Source: Patescibacteria group bacterium (GTDB lineage: Bacteria > Patescibacteria > UBA1384 > XYA2-FULL-43-10 > 1-14-0-10-43-13). Taken from it: a stretch of 33,206 bases of DNA. The stretch covers positions 1 to 33,206 of the forward strand of contig JAMCZZ010000036.1 in the NCBI GenBank assembly GCA_023484645.1, written 5' to 3'. Of this stretch, positions 23,212 through 30,516 are shown piece by piece. The position numbers and the translations under genes are program-made. Numbering within the stretch: the stretch's first letter is position 1; every line of letters begins with the position of its first letter. Under the pieces are notes generated by a model. That model did no database searches. It saw only the letters and a program-made list of their open reading frames with translations, and was not told the origin of the DNA.

Positions 23212-23232
23212 ACTAAGAACTTCGGTTTTTTT
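23206..23232 (+). terminator. Riboswitch-controlled intrinsic terminator
   Basis: CCGAAG-ACTAAGAA-CTTCGG followed by seven T. Its 5' arm overlaps the aptamer's conserved 3' ACCG, so aptamer folding and termination should exclude each other, predicting that ligand turns expression on. Confidence 0.75.
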
Positions 23233-23291
23233 ATCGGTTTTGTTACATACCTGCGACTTGTCACAGGAGCACCTTAACATCAAAAGGATTA

Positions 23292-23375
23292 ATGGAGGTT
23301 ACAAAGTCGACTGAATATTTTGTAGTAACTCTGGGATCAGATCATGGACGACAGCCTAGAGGGAATCAGAGATGA
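23292..23375 (+). CDS. Possible 27-aa leader ORF
   Basis: ATG at 23292 after AAGGA opens a frame of 27 codons (MEVTKSTEYFVVTL at the start) ending at TGA 23375, in the 170-nt stretch between terminator and the 893-aa gene. It could be a leader peptide or chance; no repeat of regulatory codons is visible. Confidence 0.2.
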   Translation: MEVTKSTEYFVVTLGSDHGRQPRGNQR

Positions 23376-23402
23376 AAAGAATCTACGGAGGTTAACACAA
23401 AA

Positions 23403-26084
23403 ATGAAAGTCGTAAGATTATTTGGAATTACTGTCACATTGCTTGCTCTCATGTTCTGCACATGTGCAGACGCAAACTTGAGACAATTGCCTGCTGGTGC
23501 TCCAGCCGAAATGAACGGGGCTGTCGTAATGTTATCTACTTACGATCAGTACTACAACCCTGTTATCTACGCCGAGTACCCTGATCGAACATTTGGCATT
23601 GCCATCTGGCCTGAGGCTCAAAGCTTCACAGAAGGAGACTGTTTCAGTGCTAAGGGATTTGTAAGCAAATTCCCTGATACTGGTGAGCCTGTATTTGTCA
23701 TTCCTGCAGCCGAGATAGTTACAACTGAGCCTGGCTACCCGTTATCTCGACCGCTAGGTATGCCTCAAAGGGCCATCTTCCAAGAAGGCCTGTCGCCTCA
23801 GGGGAGCTATACTCGGCTTTGGGGTAATGTCACTAATGCAGCTAGTCCATATGATAGCTCGTGGTATATGGATGACGGCACGGGACTAGCTAACGACTTA
23901 ACTGTCGATGGGTATTTGACAAAAGGGATTAAGGTTTGGGGTTATTGTCCTTTCGGGCAGGATCAGCAAGCCGCTATTTCGGGTGTTGCTTCTTTGTACA
24001 ACTACTACGGTGCCATCGTGCCGTGCTTCTATCCTTCTGTGTCTCAGACAAGTGAGACCAGGGGTCCGGAAACCTTCATGCTCACAGGTACAGTAACGGC
24101 TGACGCGAATGCCGCTGGTAAAACAGTGCAAATCATCACTGATGCAGGATCTGCTTCAGCAACCTTGAATTCCAGTGGTGTCGGCACCTTCTCGCTTCAA
24201 TTGCCAAAGGGAAAGTATGCTGTTAGTGCCAAACTATTTGGATACAAAACCCAAACCAAACTGGTCAATTTCCCCCAGAGCACTGCAAGCTTTACGCTTT
24301 CACCTCTGTCGCCGGCTAAGCTTATCAGCATAGGAAGTGATTACAATATACTCCCTGCCGATGGTACAACTACGGTTGAGATAACTATCGCCGTACATGA
24401 CAAGGAAGGCCGTGGATATGGCAATGAACTACTTGATGTTCAACTGGACAAGGGGCAAATAGTTACACCGGCCCCAGTTCGTACGAACAGTAGCGGCATT
24501 GCCAAGGTTGTTGTCCGAGCTAGTTCGGTACATGAAGCCGCCAGGCTGGTGGTTACTTCCGGTGGAGATAAGGGAGCATATAACCTTTTCTACGCTGGAG
24601 ATAACGACCCCTTGATTTGGCCTAGTGAACCAGAAAAGCTCACGGGAGAAACCCTGTCTGGGGTGGTACCTGTTACTTGGTACTGCCATGACATGACCAT
24701 TATCAACGGCGGCACCGAGACAATCGTCGATCAGCTCAGGTTCTGTACTGTGTATGTCGACGGTCAGATAGTCGACCAAGACATTGCACAGCCTGAAACT
24801 GAAGATCCAACATATTTGGTTTTCGATACCGATATCGAGACAACCGATCTTACTGATGGACCACACCAGGTGTGGTGTGTGATTGAAGATAAGAATGGTA
24901 ACTTCCTTAAAAGTTCAGTTCTTACTTTCGTCTCGAACAACACAATCAATTCCGTTAACACAACATTCACTAATGCGGAGTTGGATGGCGAAGTAGATCT
25001 GATCAATGGAGGAACTATGACCATTTCTGCTAACCTGCAGCAATCGAGCAGTTGGAAAGTCGTGGTCAAAGACTTTGATCCAGGACTTGCCGAGGCTTAT
25101 ATTGGAGAAAGATTACTAGCAGAAGGCACAGGAAGTAGTGTAAGCTGCGTCTGGGATGGTAAAGTATATCCGACACAGGCAGACCAAGATCAACCCGATG
25201 TCGGGGTTGTCGAGATTCAAACTGCCACCAAAACTATTCGAAAATGGATAGGTGTGCGAGTCATACCGGATAGTGCAGTCAAAGTTCTCTGTGTCGCTGG
25301 CAGGCCAAACACTGCCAACTGGAGAAATGACCCGGCAATGAAGTTGTGGCCGGTGGCAACCTATACTCTCTACAGGCAAGCCAGAGATAAGGGTTGGCCT
25401 GCAAAGCGACTTTCTCCTACTCAGGGTAACTGGGATCGCGTTACTGCCATTGTTACTAATGGTTCATGTCAGATGGGCTATACATTTTGCCATGGCATGG
25501 TAACCGCGAATCCAGTAACTGGCAAGCAGCAAACGTTTATTGCTTTGCCGCGTTCAAGGAATAGGCGGAGTACTCTTGTTACTTCGTGGACAATACCTGG
25601 GGCAATAGACTGTATGGGTATTGATAGCTGGGGCTTGCAGTATTCGAACCGGATTAGGTTCTGGTTCAACGACTCGTGCCATAGCGGCAAGGTTGGAGGT
25701 TATTTGTCAAATCCAGCAGCTACCGCACCTCAGGTAAGCGACAGTGCAAGAAATGACTTCGCCGAAGCGCTCGGTACTTATTACGACGAATTCGAAGAGG
25801 CCGTCTGCCTTGGCTGGTACACGACAAGCAGTGGCGCAATGTCTTGGATAGACTTTGTCGCGTCAGTAAATAGCCCTCGCGGGATCTTTGGTATATGGGG
25901 TTCGACTACTGGTATGGAGCTTAGAAGAGTTATCGGTAGATATCCGCCAGGATGTCCACTTTTACTCAACCAGCCCAATGTGCCTAATGAATGGTGGAAC
26001 ATTCACCAAAAACTTCGCTCATTCGGCAGCAGCTTGTTTGGTGGTAATGACGGCTACGCAATGCTGCAATTCTGGGTCTACTAA
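23403..26084 (+). CDS. Secreted multidomain protein with caspase-like peptidase domain
   Basis: An 893-aa exported protein: signal peptide (1-24, Cys-rich end), OB-like N-domain (about 35-200), carboxypeptidase-regulatory-like domain (226-298), invasin/Big_1-like Ig domain (302-398), a further Ig-like domain (about 413-510), a FlgD-Ig-like stretch (about 520-620), and a C-terminal clan-CD fold (625-893). In the last, TFCHG carries His697 and NDSCHSG carries Cys759, matching the HG and D-x-C-x-SG dyad of caspases, metacaspases and gingipain-like enzymes. The RBS GGAGG is 11 nt before ATG. Base composition is clearly more GC-rich than the neighbours. The catalytic assignment is from motifs only. 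Confidence 0.75.
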   Translation: MKVVRLFGITVTLLALMFCTCADANLRQLPAGAPAEMNGAVVMLSTYDQYYNPVIYAEYPDRTFGIAIWPEAQSFTEGDCFSAKGFVSKFPDTGEPVFVIPAAEIVTTEPGYPLSRPLGMPQRAIFQEGLSPQGSYTRLWGNVTNAASPYDSSWYMDDGTGLANDLTVDGYLTKGIKVWGYCPFGQDQQAAISGVASLYNYYGAIVPCFYPSVSQTSETRGPETFMLTGTVTADANAAGKTVQIITDAGSASATLNSSGVGTFSLQLPKGKYAVSAKLFGYKTQTKLVNFPQSTASFTLSPLSPAKLISIGSDYNILPADGTTTVEITIAVHDKEGRGYGNELLDVQLDKGQIVTPAPVRTNSSGIAKVVVRASSVHEAARLVVTSGGDKGAYNLFYAGDNDPLIWPSEPEKLTGETLSGVVPVTWYCHDMTIINGGTETIVDQLRFCTVYVDGQIVDQDIAQPETEDPTYLVFDTDIETTDLTDGPHQVWCVIEDKNGNFLKSSVLTFVSNNTINSVNTTFTNAELDGEVDLINGGTMTISANLQQSSSWKVVVKDFDPGLAEAYIGERLLAEGTGSSVSCVWDGKVYPTQADQDQPDVGVVEIQTATKTIRKWIGVRVIPDSAVKVLCVAGRPNTANWRNDPAMKLWPVATYTLYRQARDKGWPAKRLSPTQGNWDRVTAIVTNGSCQMGYTFCHGMVTANPVTGKQQTFIALPRSRNRRSTLVTSWTIPGAIDCMGIDSWGLQYSNRIRFWFNDSCHSGKVGGYLSNPAATAPQVSDSARNDFAEALGTYYDEFEEAVCLGWYTTSSGAMSWIDFVASVNSPRGIFGIWGSTTGMELRRVIGRYPPGCPLLLNQPNVPNEWWNIHQKLRSFGSSLFGGNDGYAMLQFWVY

Positions 26085-26095
26085 GGAGGTGGATC

Positions 26096-26575
26096 ATGAA
26101 AAAGCTCACGGTAATAGTTATCGCTGCAGCCTTACTTCTCGCTACCAACCTGACTTGGTATGCCGTTCTGAAGAGAGCCCAGGAGCCAACCTTCGTACCC
26201 GATTCAAGCGCCAGAAAGCAGGTTGACGATTGGGAAGGCTCTGCTGTCAAGGAAGTGAGGATCCGAGGAATCCTTCGAATGGAGGGATACAAAGATCCCC
26301 GTTGGCATTTCGATGAGAAGAATGACTATTTAGTCGTTACTGACAAACGGCTATGTCAACTCTTTCTCGAGGGGCTCCAGAAGGCAATAAAGCCGAGATT
26401 GCCTCGGCTGGAAGACCCTTCCAAGAACAGGCCTTTCTCTGTTCAAATCGTCAGAAATAACGGAGAAAGCACCGATTGGATGGGCTTCGGCGCCGATAAC
26501 ATTGAAACTGCCTTCAGTGTTACATTTGCCGGGGCCTTCAACGAAGTGAGTCAGCTCTTTAAGGTTCCGCTATAG
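26096..26575 (+). CDS. Anchored hypothetical protein
   Basis: A 159-aa protein starting at ATG 26096, with AAGGAGG 7 nt upstream and only 11 nt after the 893-aa gene. A TM/signal segment (about 3-24) precedes a mixed alpha/beta domain with KEVRIRGILRMEGYKDPRWHF, YLVVTDKRLCQLFLEGLQKA and a DWMGFGADNIETAF strand pair. No family recognised. It shares the GC-rich composition of its neighbour and is co-transcribed, so it probably supports the secreted protein, for instance as inhibitor or export partner (inference). Confidence 0.75.
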   Translation: MKKLTVIVIAAALLLATNLTWYAVLKRAQEPTFVPDSSARKQVDDWEGSAVKEVRIRGILRMEGYKDPRWHFDEKNDYLVVTDKRLCQLFLEGLQKAIKPRLPRLEDPSKNRPFSVQIVRNNGESTDWMGFGADNIETAFSVTFAGAFNEVSQLFKVPL

Positions 26576-26592
26576 CAGTGGCTCTGAACCAT

Positions 26593-26619
26593 GCCCCGGC
26601 GCACATGTTGTGCCGGGGC
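26593..26619 (+). terminator. GC-rich terminator-like hairpin
   Basis: GCCCCGGC-(GC)-ACA...TGTGCCGGGGC is a very stable stem 17 nt after the 159-aa gene. Only a weak T-rich tail (TTCTCT) follows, so partial read-through into the 49-aa gene is likely. Confidence 0.65.
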
Positions 26620-26700
26620 TTCTCTATCTAGGATGACTGTTATTTACATGGTGATAGTGGTAGTATGATGCCATAAAATCGCCAGAAGGGAGGAATATCC

Positions 26701-26850
26701 ATGAAGTTCAGAAGATGGCTTTGTGAATATAGAAACGTAATAATCGTTTATGCTATCTTTCTTCTTTCACTCTGGTATGTGGAGAAATTGAGGCAAAAAC
26801 CAGAGAATCATCAAGCCAATATGGTCGTCATGCAATTCCGAGAAAGGTAG
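26701..26850 (+). CDS. 49-aa membrane peptide
   Basis: ATG at 26701 with GGGAGG 8 nt upstream encodes a short protein with basic MKFRRWLCEYRN, one TM helix (VIIVYAIFLLSLWYV) and a charged C-terminus ending in QFRER. It has no visible homology. The composition matches the 893-aa module, and it is closed by the intrinsic terminator at 26886, so it is the last gene of that module. Confidence 0.55.
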   Translation: MKFRRWLCEYRNVIIVYAIFLLSLWYVEKLRQKPENHQANMVVMQFRER

Positions 26851-26885
26851 CGATAGCGGTTACATGGGTTATGCATATTATCAGT

Positions 26886-26919
26886 GACCTCGGCAAACAA
26901 CGTCGGGGTCTCGTTTTTT
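26886..26919 (+). terminator. Intrinsic terminator, end of GC-rich module
   Basis: GACCTCGGC-AAACAAC-GTCGGGGTC followed by TCGTTTTTTA; a 9-bp stem with two G-T pairs on the plus strand. Confidence 0.85.
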
Positions 26920-26920
26920 A

Positions 26921-27565
26921 TTATAGATATTTCTTGAACCATTCAGCTGATAATCTAGCCACTTCCTCTAAAGCTCCTTTTTCTTCAAAAAGATGTGTTG
27001 CTCCTGGAACTATTGCAAATTTTTTATCAGTTTTTATCTTATCAAAAATCATACTATTTAGTTCTAAAACTATCCTGTCATTTCCACCGACAATAAATAA
27101 AGTCGGGGCTCTTAAATCTGCAGCTTCTGCTGCTGCAAGGTCAGGTCTCCCACCTCTTGAAACTAGAGCGGATATCTTATTCTCCAGTCCCACGGCAGCC
27201 TTAATTGCAGCAGCGCTGCCAGTACTAGCTCCAAAATAACCAACTTTAAGTTTTCTAGTTACTGGCTCTTTCGACACCCAGTCCGTCACAATTTCTAACC
27301 TCTCCATTAAAAGATCAATATCGAACCGGTTTTCATATGACCGGTCTTCTTCCTCTGTTAATAAATCAAATAATAAAGTTGCAAAACCATTTTCTTGTAA
27401 ATATTCGGCAACAAAACTATTTCGCGGACTGAGCCTGCTGCTTCCACTGCCATGAGCAAAAATAACAATTCCAGAAGCCTCTTTTGGAACGCTAAGAATT
27501 CCTTCAAGGAATATTGAATTGATGGGGATTTTTATTGCTCGGTTTTTAGTTTCATACTTATTCAT
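26921..27565 (-). CDS. Dienelactone-hydrolase-like alpha/beta hydrolase
   Basis: I use ATG at 27565 (214 aa), which overlaps the phosphoribosyltransferase gene by 8 nt. The oxyanion motif FAHGSGSSR (37-44), nucleophile elbow GASTGS (Ser114), GGNDR (Asp163) and ATHLFEE (His191) make up a complete catalytic triad. The HGSGSSRxSPRN signature is the one found in proteins where this hydrolase is fused to a phosphoribosyltransferase; here the two are separate adjacent genes. Third gene of the dehydratase/PRTase/hydrolase operon. Substrate unknown. Confidence 0.88.
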   Translation of the reverse strand: MNKYETKNRAIKIPINSIFLEGILSVPKEASGIVIFAHGSGSSRLSPRNSFVAEYLQENGFATLLFDLLTEEEDRSYENRFDIDLLMERLEIVTDWVSKEPVTRKLKVGYFGASTGSAAAIKAAVGLENKISALVSRGGRPDLAAAEAADLRAPTLFIVGGNDRIVLELNSMIFDKIKTDKKFAIVPGATHLFEEKGALEEVARLSAEWFKKYL

Positions 27566-28190
27566 ACTTTTCTGACAACAACCTTTCCACCTCATCATCC
27601 GTTACTTGTGAAAAATCAATATAATAAGCGCCGATTGCCCCCAAAAATTGTTCTGGAATATCCAGAGCGACCACTTCATCAACTTCTTTTTTCAACTCTT
27701 CCACCGTTTCCTTTGGAATTACAGGCACTGCTACTACAATTTTCTCTGGTTTTTGATTTTTTACCCATTTTATCGCTGCTTTCATTGTCAAACCGGTTGC
27801 AATGCCATCGTCAGCCAATATCGCAATTTTTTCCTTAGCCGATATAGGGGATTTTATTTTTGAATAAGATCGCCTCCGTAATAATACTTCTTTTTTTGCA
27901 CGATCAATAGCATTTTTGAGCCAATTTTCGTCGACAGTTTGTTTTTCTTCTTCATCACAGACCGTTTCGCCACTTTCAGAAACAGCGCATACCGCATACT
28001 CAGGATTAAACGGATGCCCAACTTTTTTCGCTATTGCTACATCTAATGGAATATTCAACATCTTAGCAATTTCTGCCCCAACTACCACCCCGCCTCGCGG
28101 CAAAGCGTAAACTATTGAATCAATTCCTCTATATCTCAGAAGTTTAGACGCTAATAATATTCCAGCATTTTGCCGGTCTTTAAAAATCAT
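27558..28190 (-). CDS. Phosphoribosyltransferase
   Basis: A 210-aa type I phosphoribosyltransferase. The PRPP motif ILADDGIATGLTM (DDGIATG at 127-133) and the LPRGGVVVGAEIA loop (30-42) are present. The KKVGHPFNPEYAVCAVSESG segment is typical of the ComF-like/Rv0571c-type group usually fused or adjacent to dienelactone hydrolases. It starts in an ATGA overlap with phhB and ends overlapping the hydrolase, so the three proteins are made from one transcript. Nucleobase substrate cannot be stated. Confidence 0.9.
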   Translation of the reverse strand: MIFKDRQNAGILLASKLLRYRGIDSIVYALPRGGVVVGAEIAKMLNIPLDVAIAKKVGHPFNPEYAVCAVSESGETVCDEEEKQTVDENWLKNAIDRAKKEVLLRRRSYSKIKSPISAKEKIAILADDGIATGLTMKAAIKWVKNQKPEKIVVAVPVIPKETVEELKKEVDEVVALDIPEQFLGAIGAYYIDFSQVTDDEVERLLSEKYE

Positions 28191-28480
28191 TTAAGCCTTC
28201 CAATTTTTTCCGCTAAATCAAAGTCTAACTCAATCAGCCCCTCTACTTTATGTGTCCAGATCTCTATTATTACTTTATTATAGTGAATAGAAATGTCTGG
28301 ATGATGATCTAATTTTTCCGCTATTTTCACTATTTTATTTACAAAATCAATTGCTTCCGGAAAATTTTTAAAAATAAACTGCCCTCTGATTTTTCTATCA
28401 TCAACTACTTCCCAATTGTCTTTTAATTTGAGTTTCATAATTTTAATTTGTTTTCGATCCAACAACGATGCTTTATTCAT
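28187..28480 (-). CDS. phhB: Pterin-4a-carbinolamine dehydratase
   Basis: The 97-aa protein has the family's full signature: AEKLDHHPDISIHYNKVII, then WTHKVEGLIELDFDLAEKI, containing the HHP catalytic pair, Tyr and TH. In aromatic hydroxylase systems it dehydrates 4a-hydroxytetrahydropterin; in genomes without such hydroxylases it may serve molybdopterin, folate or repair-related functions. An internal ATG at residue 15 is an alternative start. It heads the operon and overlaps the PRTase by ATGA. Confidence 0.92.
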   Translation of the reverse strand: MNKASLLDRKQIKIMKLKLKDNWEVVDDRKIRGQFIFKNFPEAIDFVNKIVKIAEKLDHHPDISIHYNKVIIEIWTHKVEGLIELDFDLAEKIGRLK

Positions 28481-28652
28481 GCCAACACCTCAATACTATT
28501 CACCGCTTCATCATATTCGCAAAATTGAAATCATTGCATCATTAAATTAAACAAATAGAACATTCTCCATATAAATTAACTGAAATTTCTATTAAATTTG
28601 AGCAAGGAGTTAGCAACGTTATTTAATTAAAAAATGAAAGGAAGGGATTAAT

Positions 28653-28865
28653 ATGGCTAGAGGTGTAGGTGGACACGGTCCTGCAAATATTATGAAACAT
28701 TTGAAAGGAATTAAATTCCCGACGAATAAAAGTCAGGTCCTTGATCTTGCCCGAAAAGGGCCCGGACCGGATACCAGCGAAGTGGTCGACGTCTTAAGCC
28801 GAATAAGTGACAGAGAATACAATTCGGTTGCAGAGATCATGAAAGAAATTGGAAAGAATAAATAA
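28653..28865 (+). CDS. DUF2795 family protein
   Basis: The 70-aa protein matches DUF2795: MKHLKGIKFPTNKSQVLDLA, a short linker, VVDVLSRISDREYNSVAEIM and a C-terminal KEIG helix. The two helices are the typical small DNA/protein-binding fold suggested for the family. Strong GAAAGGAAGGG precedes ATG. The Gly-rich N-terminus (RGVGGHGP) is a lineage-specific extension. Its stop codon overlaps the next gene by 17 nt. Confidence 0.85.
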   Translation: MARGVGGHGPANIMKHLKGIKFPTNKSQVLDLARKGPGPDTSEVVDVLSRISDREYNSVAEIMKEIGKNK

Positions 28866-29394
28866 ACAAGCTATGCAATGCGTAAGAATAATTATTAACT
28901 TCTTAAAAGATGCTTATGCTATGGAAGAGGCTATAATTGAAATTCTAGAGCAACACGCTTCTGATACTGAAGATATTGATATTAAAATGGCGCTCGAAGA
29001 CAAAGTAGAAAGCATCGCTGAACAGGCCGAAAAGATAAAAGATAGAGTCGAAGAGTTAGATGATGAAGTGTCAACTGCAAAAACCGGTTTGGCCTTTGTG
29101 ATTAGAAACATGGAAGAATATCATCAGGGATTTGAAAAGGGCAGAATCATTAAAGATACAATTATTGAATATGGCATAGATTGTTTTCAAAAAGCTACCT
29201 TTAAAGCTATATTCACTGCAGCAGAAGTTTGCCGCGATGATAAAACAATGAAGTTATGCGAAGAACTAATCGGCGATGAAAGAGGAACATCTGAATATTT
29301 AGATCATAACCTCGCAGGAGTTGTGATTAATTATATTAATCATGAGACGATCGAAAAAGAAGATATCGATTACACAGGCGAAGAAGAAATCTGA
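28849..29394 (+). CDS. Ferritin-like (DUF892/YciE-type) helical protein
   Basis: A 181-aa all-alpha protein. The opening FLKDAYAMEEAIIEILEQH is close to the YciE/DUF892 pattern, followed by long helices (KVESIAEQAEKIKDRVEELDD, FEKGRIIKDTIIEYGIDCF, KATFKAIFTAAEVCRDDKT). Candidate metal ligands include Glu in AMEEA and His at HNLAGVVINYINHE, but a complete ferritin site is not clear. The start is uncertain: TTG at 28849 (GAAAG 6 nt before, coupled to the DUF2795 gene) or ATG at 28873. The pair may be a stress-related unit. Confidence 0.45.
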   Translation: MERINKQAMQCVRIIINFLKDAYAMEEAIIEILEQHASDTEDIDIKMALEDKVESIAEQAEKIKDRVEELDDEVSTAKTGLAFVIRNMEEYHQGFEKGRIIKDTIIEYGIDCFQKATFKAIFTAAEVCRDDKTMKLCEELIGDERGTSEYLDHNLAGVVINYINHETIEKEDIDYTGEEEI

Positions 29395-29421
29395 TCAATC
29401 TTTAGTAGAATATTTGACTAA

Positions 29422-29688
29422 TTATTTTTTCTTTTCGCATTCAAGTGAAGCTTTGTGGATAATTTGAAAAATATTTTTCACAAAATCTTCATCCAAACCT
29501 AATTCTTGGGCAAAAGCGACCCTGCATTCAATCATTTTGGCGTATCTCTCTTGATCAAAGAAAGAGATCTTATTTTCTCTTTTCCATCCTCCTATTTCTT
29601 CGACAATTTTCATCCTTTGTGCTAAAAGTTCAATGATTCTAAAATCAATTTCGTCGATTTTTTTGCGATAATTTTCAATATTTTTCAT
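29422..29688 (-). CDS. aroQ: Chorismate mutase (AroQ class)
   Basis: The 88-aa protein starts NIENYRKKIDEIDFRIIELL and follows with AQRMKIVEEIGGWKRENK, the typical three-helix AroQ pattern with catalytic Arg (RK pair region), Arg in AQRM and Lys in GGWK. It converts chorismate to prephenate. No aromatic-biosynthesis genes are nearby, so it may be a free-standing pathway remnant or act on imported substrate. A terminator-like hairpin lies just upstream (29722-29756) of its start on the other side. Confidence 0.9.
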   Translation of the reverse strand: MKNIENYRKKIDEIDFRIIELLAQRMKIVEEIGGWKRENKISFFDQERYAKMIECRVAFAQELGLDEDFVKNIFQIIHKASLECEKKK

Positions 29689-29721
29689 AATTTCATTATA
29701 AATTAAATTACCTTAAATGCG

Positions 29722-29756
29722 AAAAGCGGTCATCCAATTTGGATGCCGCCTATTTT
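29722..29756. terminator. Bidirectional terminator-like hairpin
   Basis: AAAAGCGG-T-CATCC-aattt-GGATG-CCGC-C-TATTTT: stem with one bulge, A-rich on the left and T-rich on the right. It isolates chorismate mutase from the GC-rich islet. Confidence 0.7.
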
Positions 29757-29759
29757 GAT

Positions 29760-29787
29760 GGGGGGGGCGCATAAGCGCCCACCCCCC
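29760..29787. terminator. G/C-tract hairpin at the end of the GC-rich islet
   Basis: GGGGGGGG-CGC-ATAA-GCG-CCC...CCCCCC forms a very stable hairpin about 30 nt beyond the second small ORF (minus strand). No T-run follows, so intrinsic termination is only possible. Confidence 0.5.
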
Positions 29788-29816
29788 TTGTTCGTCCTCC
29801 TGAAAGGCTCTGTGCC

Positions 29817-29969
29817 CTAGCTGAGGACGGCATTGCCGTTCATCGTCGTCTTCTGTGTCGCGTTCTTCGCGACGGAGTAGGTATACGAGGTTGTCGGTGT
29901 CTGGCCCGCGCCGGTCGCGAGCGAGTTGGTCAGATCACGGCTGAAGGATGAAAAAGAAGAAATCACCAT
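29817..29969 (-). CDS. 50-aa Ser/Thr-rich ORF, coupled to the exported 79-aa ORF
   Basis: ATG at 29969 overlaps the stop of the upstream ORF in ATGGTGA and has AAGGA about 8 nt before it. The product begins MVISSFSSFSRDLTNSLATG and ends NGNAVLS; it contains many Ser/Thr/Asn and no hydrophobic anchor. Codons are GC-rich, unlike the surrounding genes. It may instead be the frame-shifted end of the exported protein. No homology recognised. Confidence 0.4.
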   Translation of the reverse strand: MVISSFSSFSRDLTNSLATGAGQTPTTSYTYSVAKNATQKTTMNGNAVLS

Positions 29970-30202
29970 CCCTGCACTTCCTTCGCCGAAGATCCCCTTG
30001 GCGACGTCGCCTTGACCTCAACCGCCATAATCACAGGCGGCGAAGCCGTAGGCACTACCTGCATCGCAGGCACTGGAGTGATCGCCGTCGAAGTCGCGCT
30101 GATAGTAGCCGCCAGAATCAGCGGCGGCGGTCCGGCGATAGCCGGAAGCGCGAAGACTGCCAAAAGCATCAAGCCAAGCAGTACCTTAAAAAGTCTTGCC
30201 AT
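29963..30202 (-). CDS. 79-aa exported protein
   Basis: ATG at 30202 with AAAGGAG 8 nt before it. Residues 1-23 are a good signal peptide (MARLFKVLLGLMLLAVFALP then AIAG with a cleavage-like AIA-G). The mature part is Pro/Ala/Thr/Val-rich (TAITPVPAMQVVPTASPPVI). A plus-strand ORF overlaps it, but the signal peptide and RBS favour the minus strand. It is GC-rich against AT-rich flanks, which suggests transfer. The last codons overlap the next ORF. Confidence 0.55.
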   Translation of the reverse strand: MARLFKVLLGLMLLAVFALPAIAGPPPLILAATISATSTAITPVPAMQVVPTASPPVIMAVEVKATSPRGSSAKEVQGW

Positions 30203-30353
30203 AGGCTTCTCCTTTCATGGAAAGGAAAGAACTGCATCACGGCTATTACCGCGACTTTAGATAAGACCTAGTATCCTCTCTTTCCCGGGTAGAAGTTCAT
30301 TACCCGATCTTGTCCAAAGAATGGAAAAGGATCAGATAATCAACTTCCCCTAT
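30203..30353 (-). promoter_or_regulatory. 150-nt structured leader with RBS-sequestering hairpin
   Basis: Between the predicted transcription start (about 30353) and the ATG the leader folds: CGGGTA...TACCCG near 30284-30306, and TCCTTTC-CAT-GAAAGGA (30226-30210), which pairs the Shine-Dalgarno AAAGGA completely. Translation would need this hairpin opened. Confidence 0.55.
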
Positions 30354-30360
30354 GTTTTCT

Positions 30361-30390
30361 ACAGTACTACAATATATTTTTTCATGTCAA
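30361..30390 (-). promoter_or_regulatory. Promoter of the GC-rich islet
   Basis: Minus strand -35 TTGACA (30390-30385), 18-bp spacer, -10 TACTGT (30366-30361). Confidence 0.65.
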
Positions 30391-30391
30391 G

Positions 30392-30420
30392 TTTTTGACT
30401 TTTGTGGAAAAAGTCAAAAA
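30392..30420. terminator. A/T hairpin insulating the islet
   Basis: TTTTTGACTTTT-gtgg-AAAAAGTCAAAAA: 12-bp stem at the upstream side of the islet promoter; could end transcription from either side. Confidence 0.5.
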
Positions 30421-30516
30421 AATTTTATACTAGTTTAACAAAAATCCAATGAATTTGAATATCAAAATGCAACAATTAAGATGCTTAAAATGTAATTTTG
30501 AAAGGAGGTAATAAAA

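Noticed and set aside
30012..30260. Plus-strand ORF opposite the exported 79-aa protein
   Set aside because: No RBS or signal; the minus strand has RBS, signal peptide and promoter.
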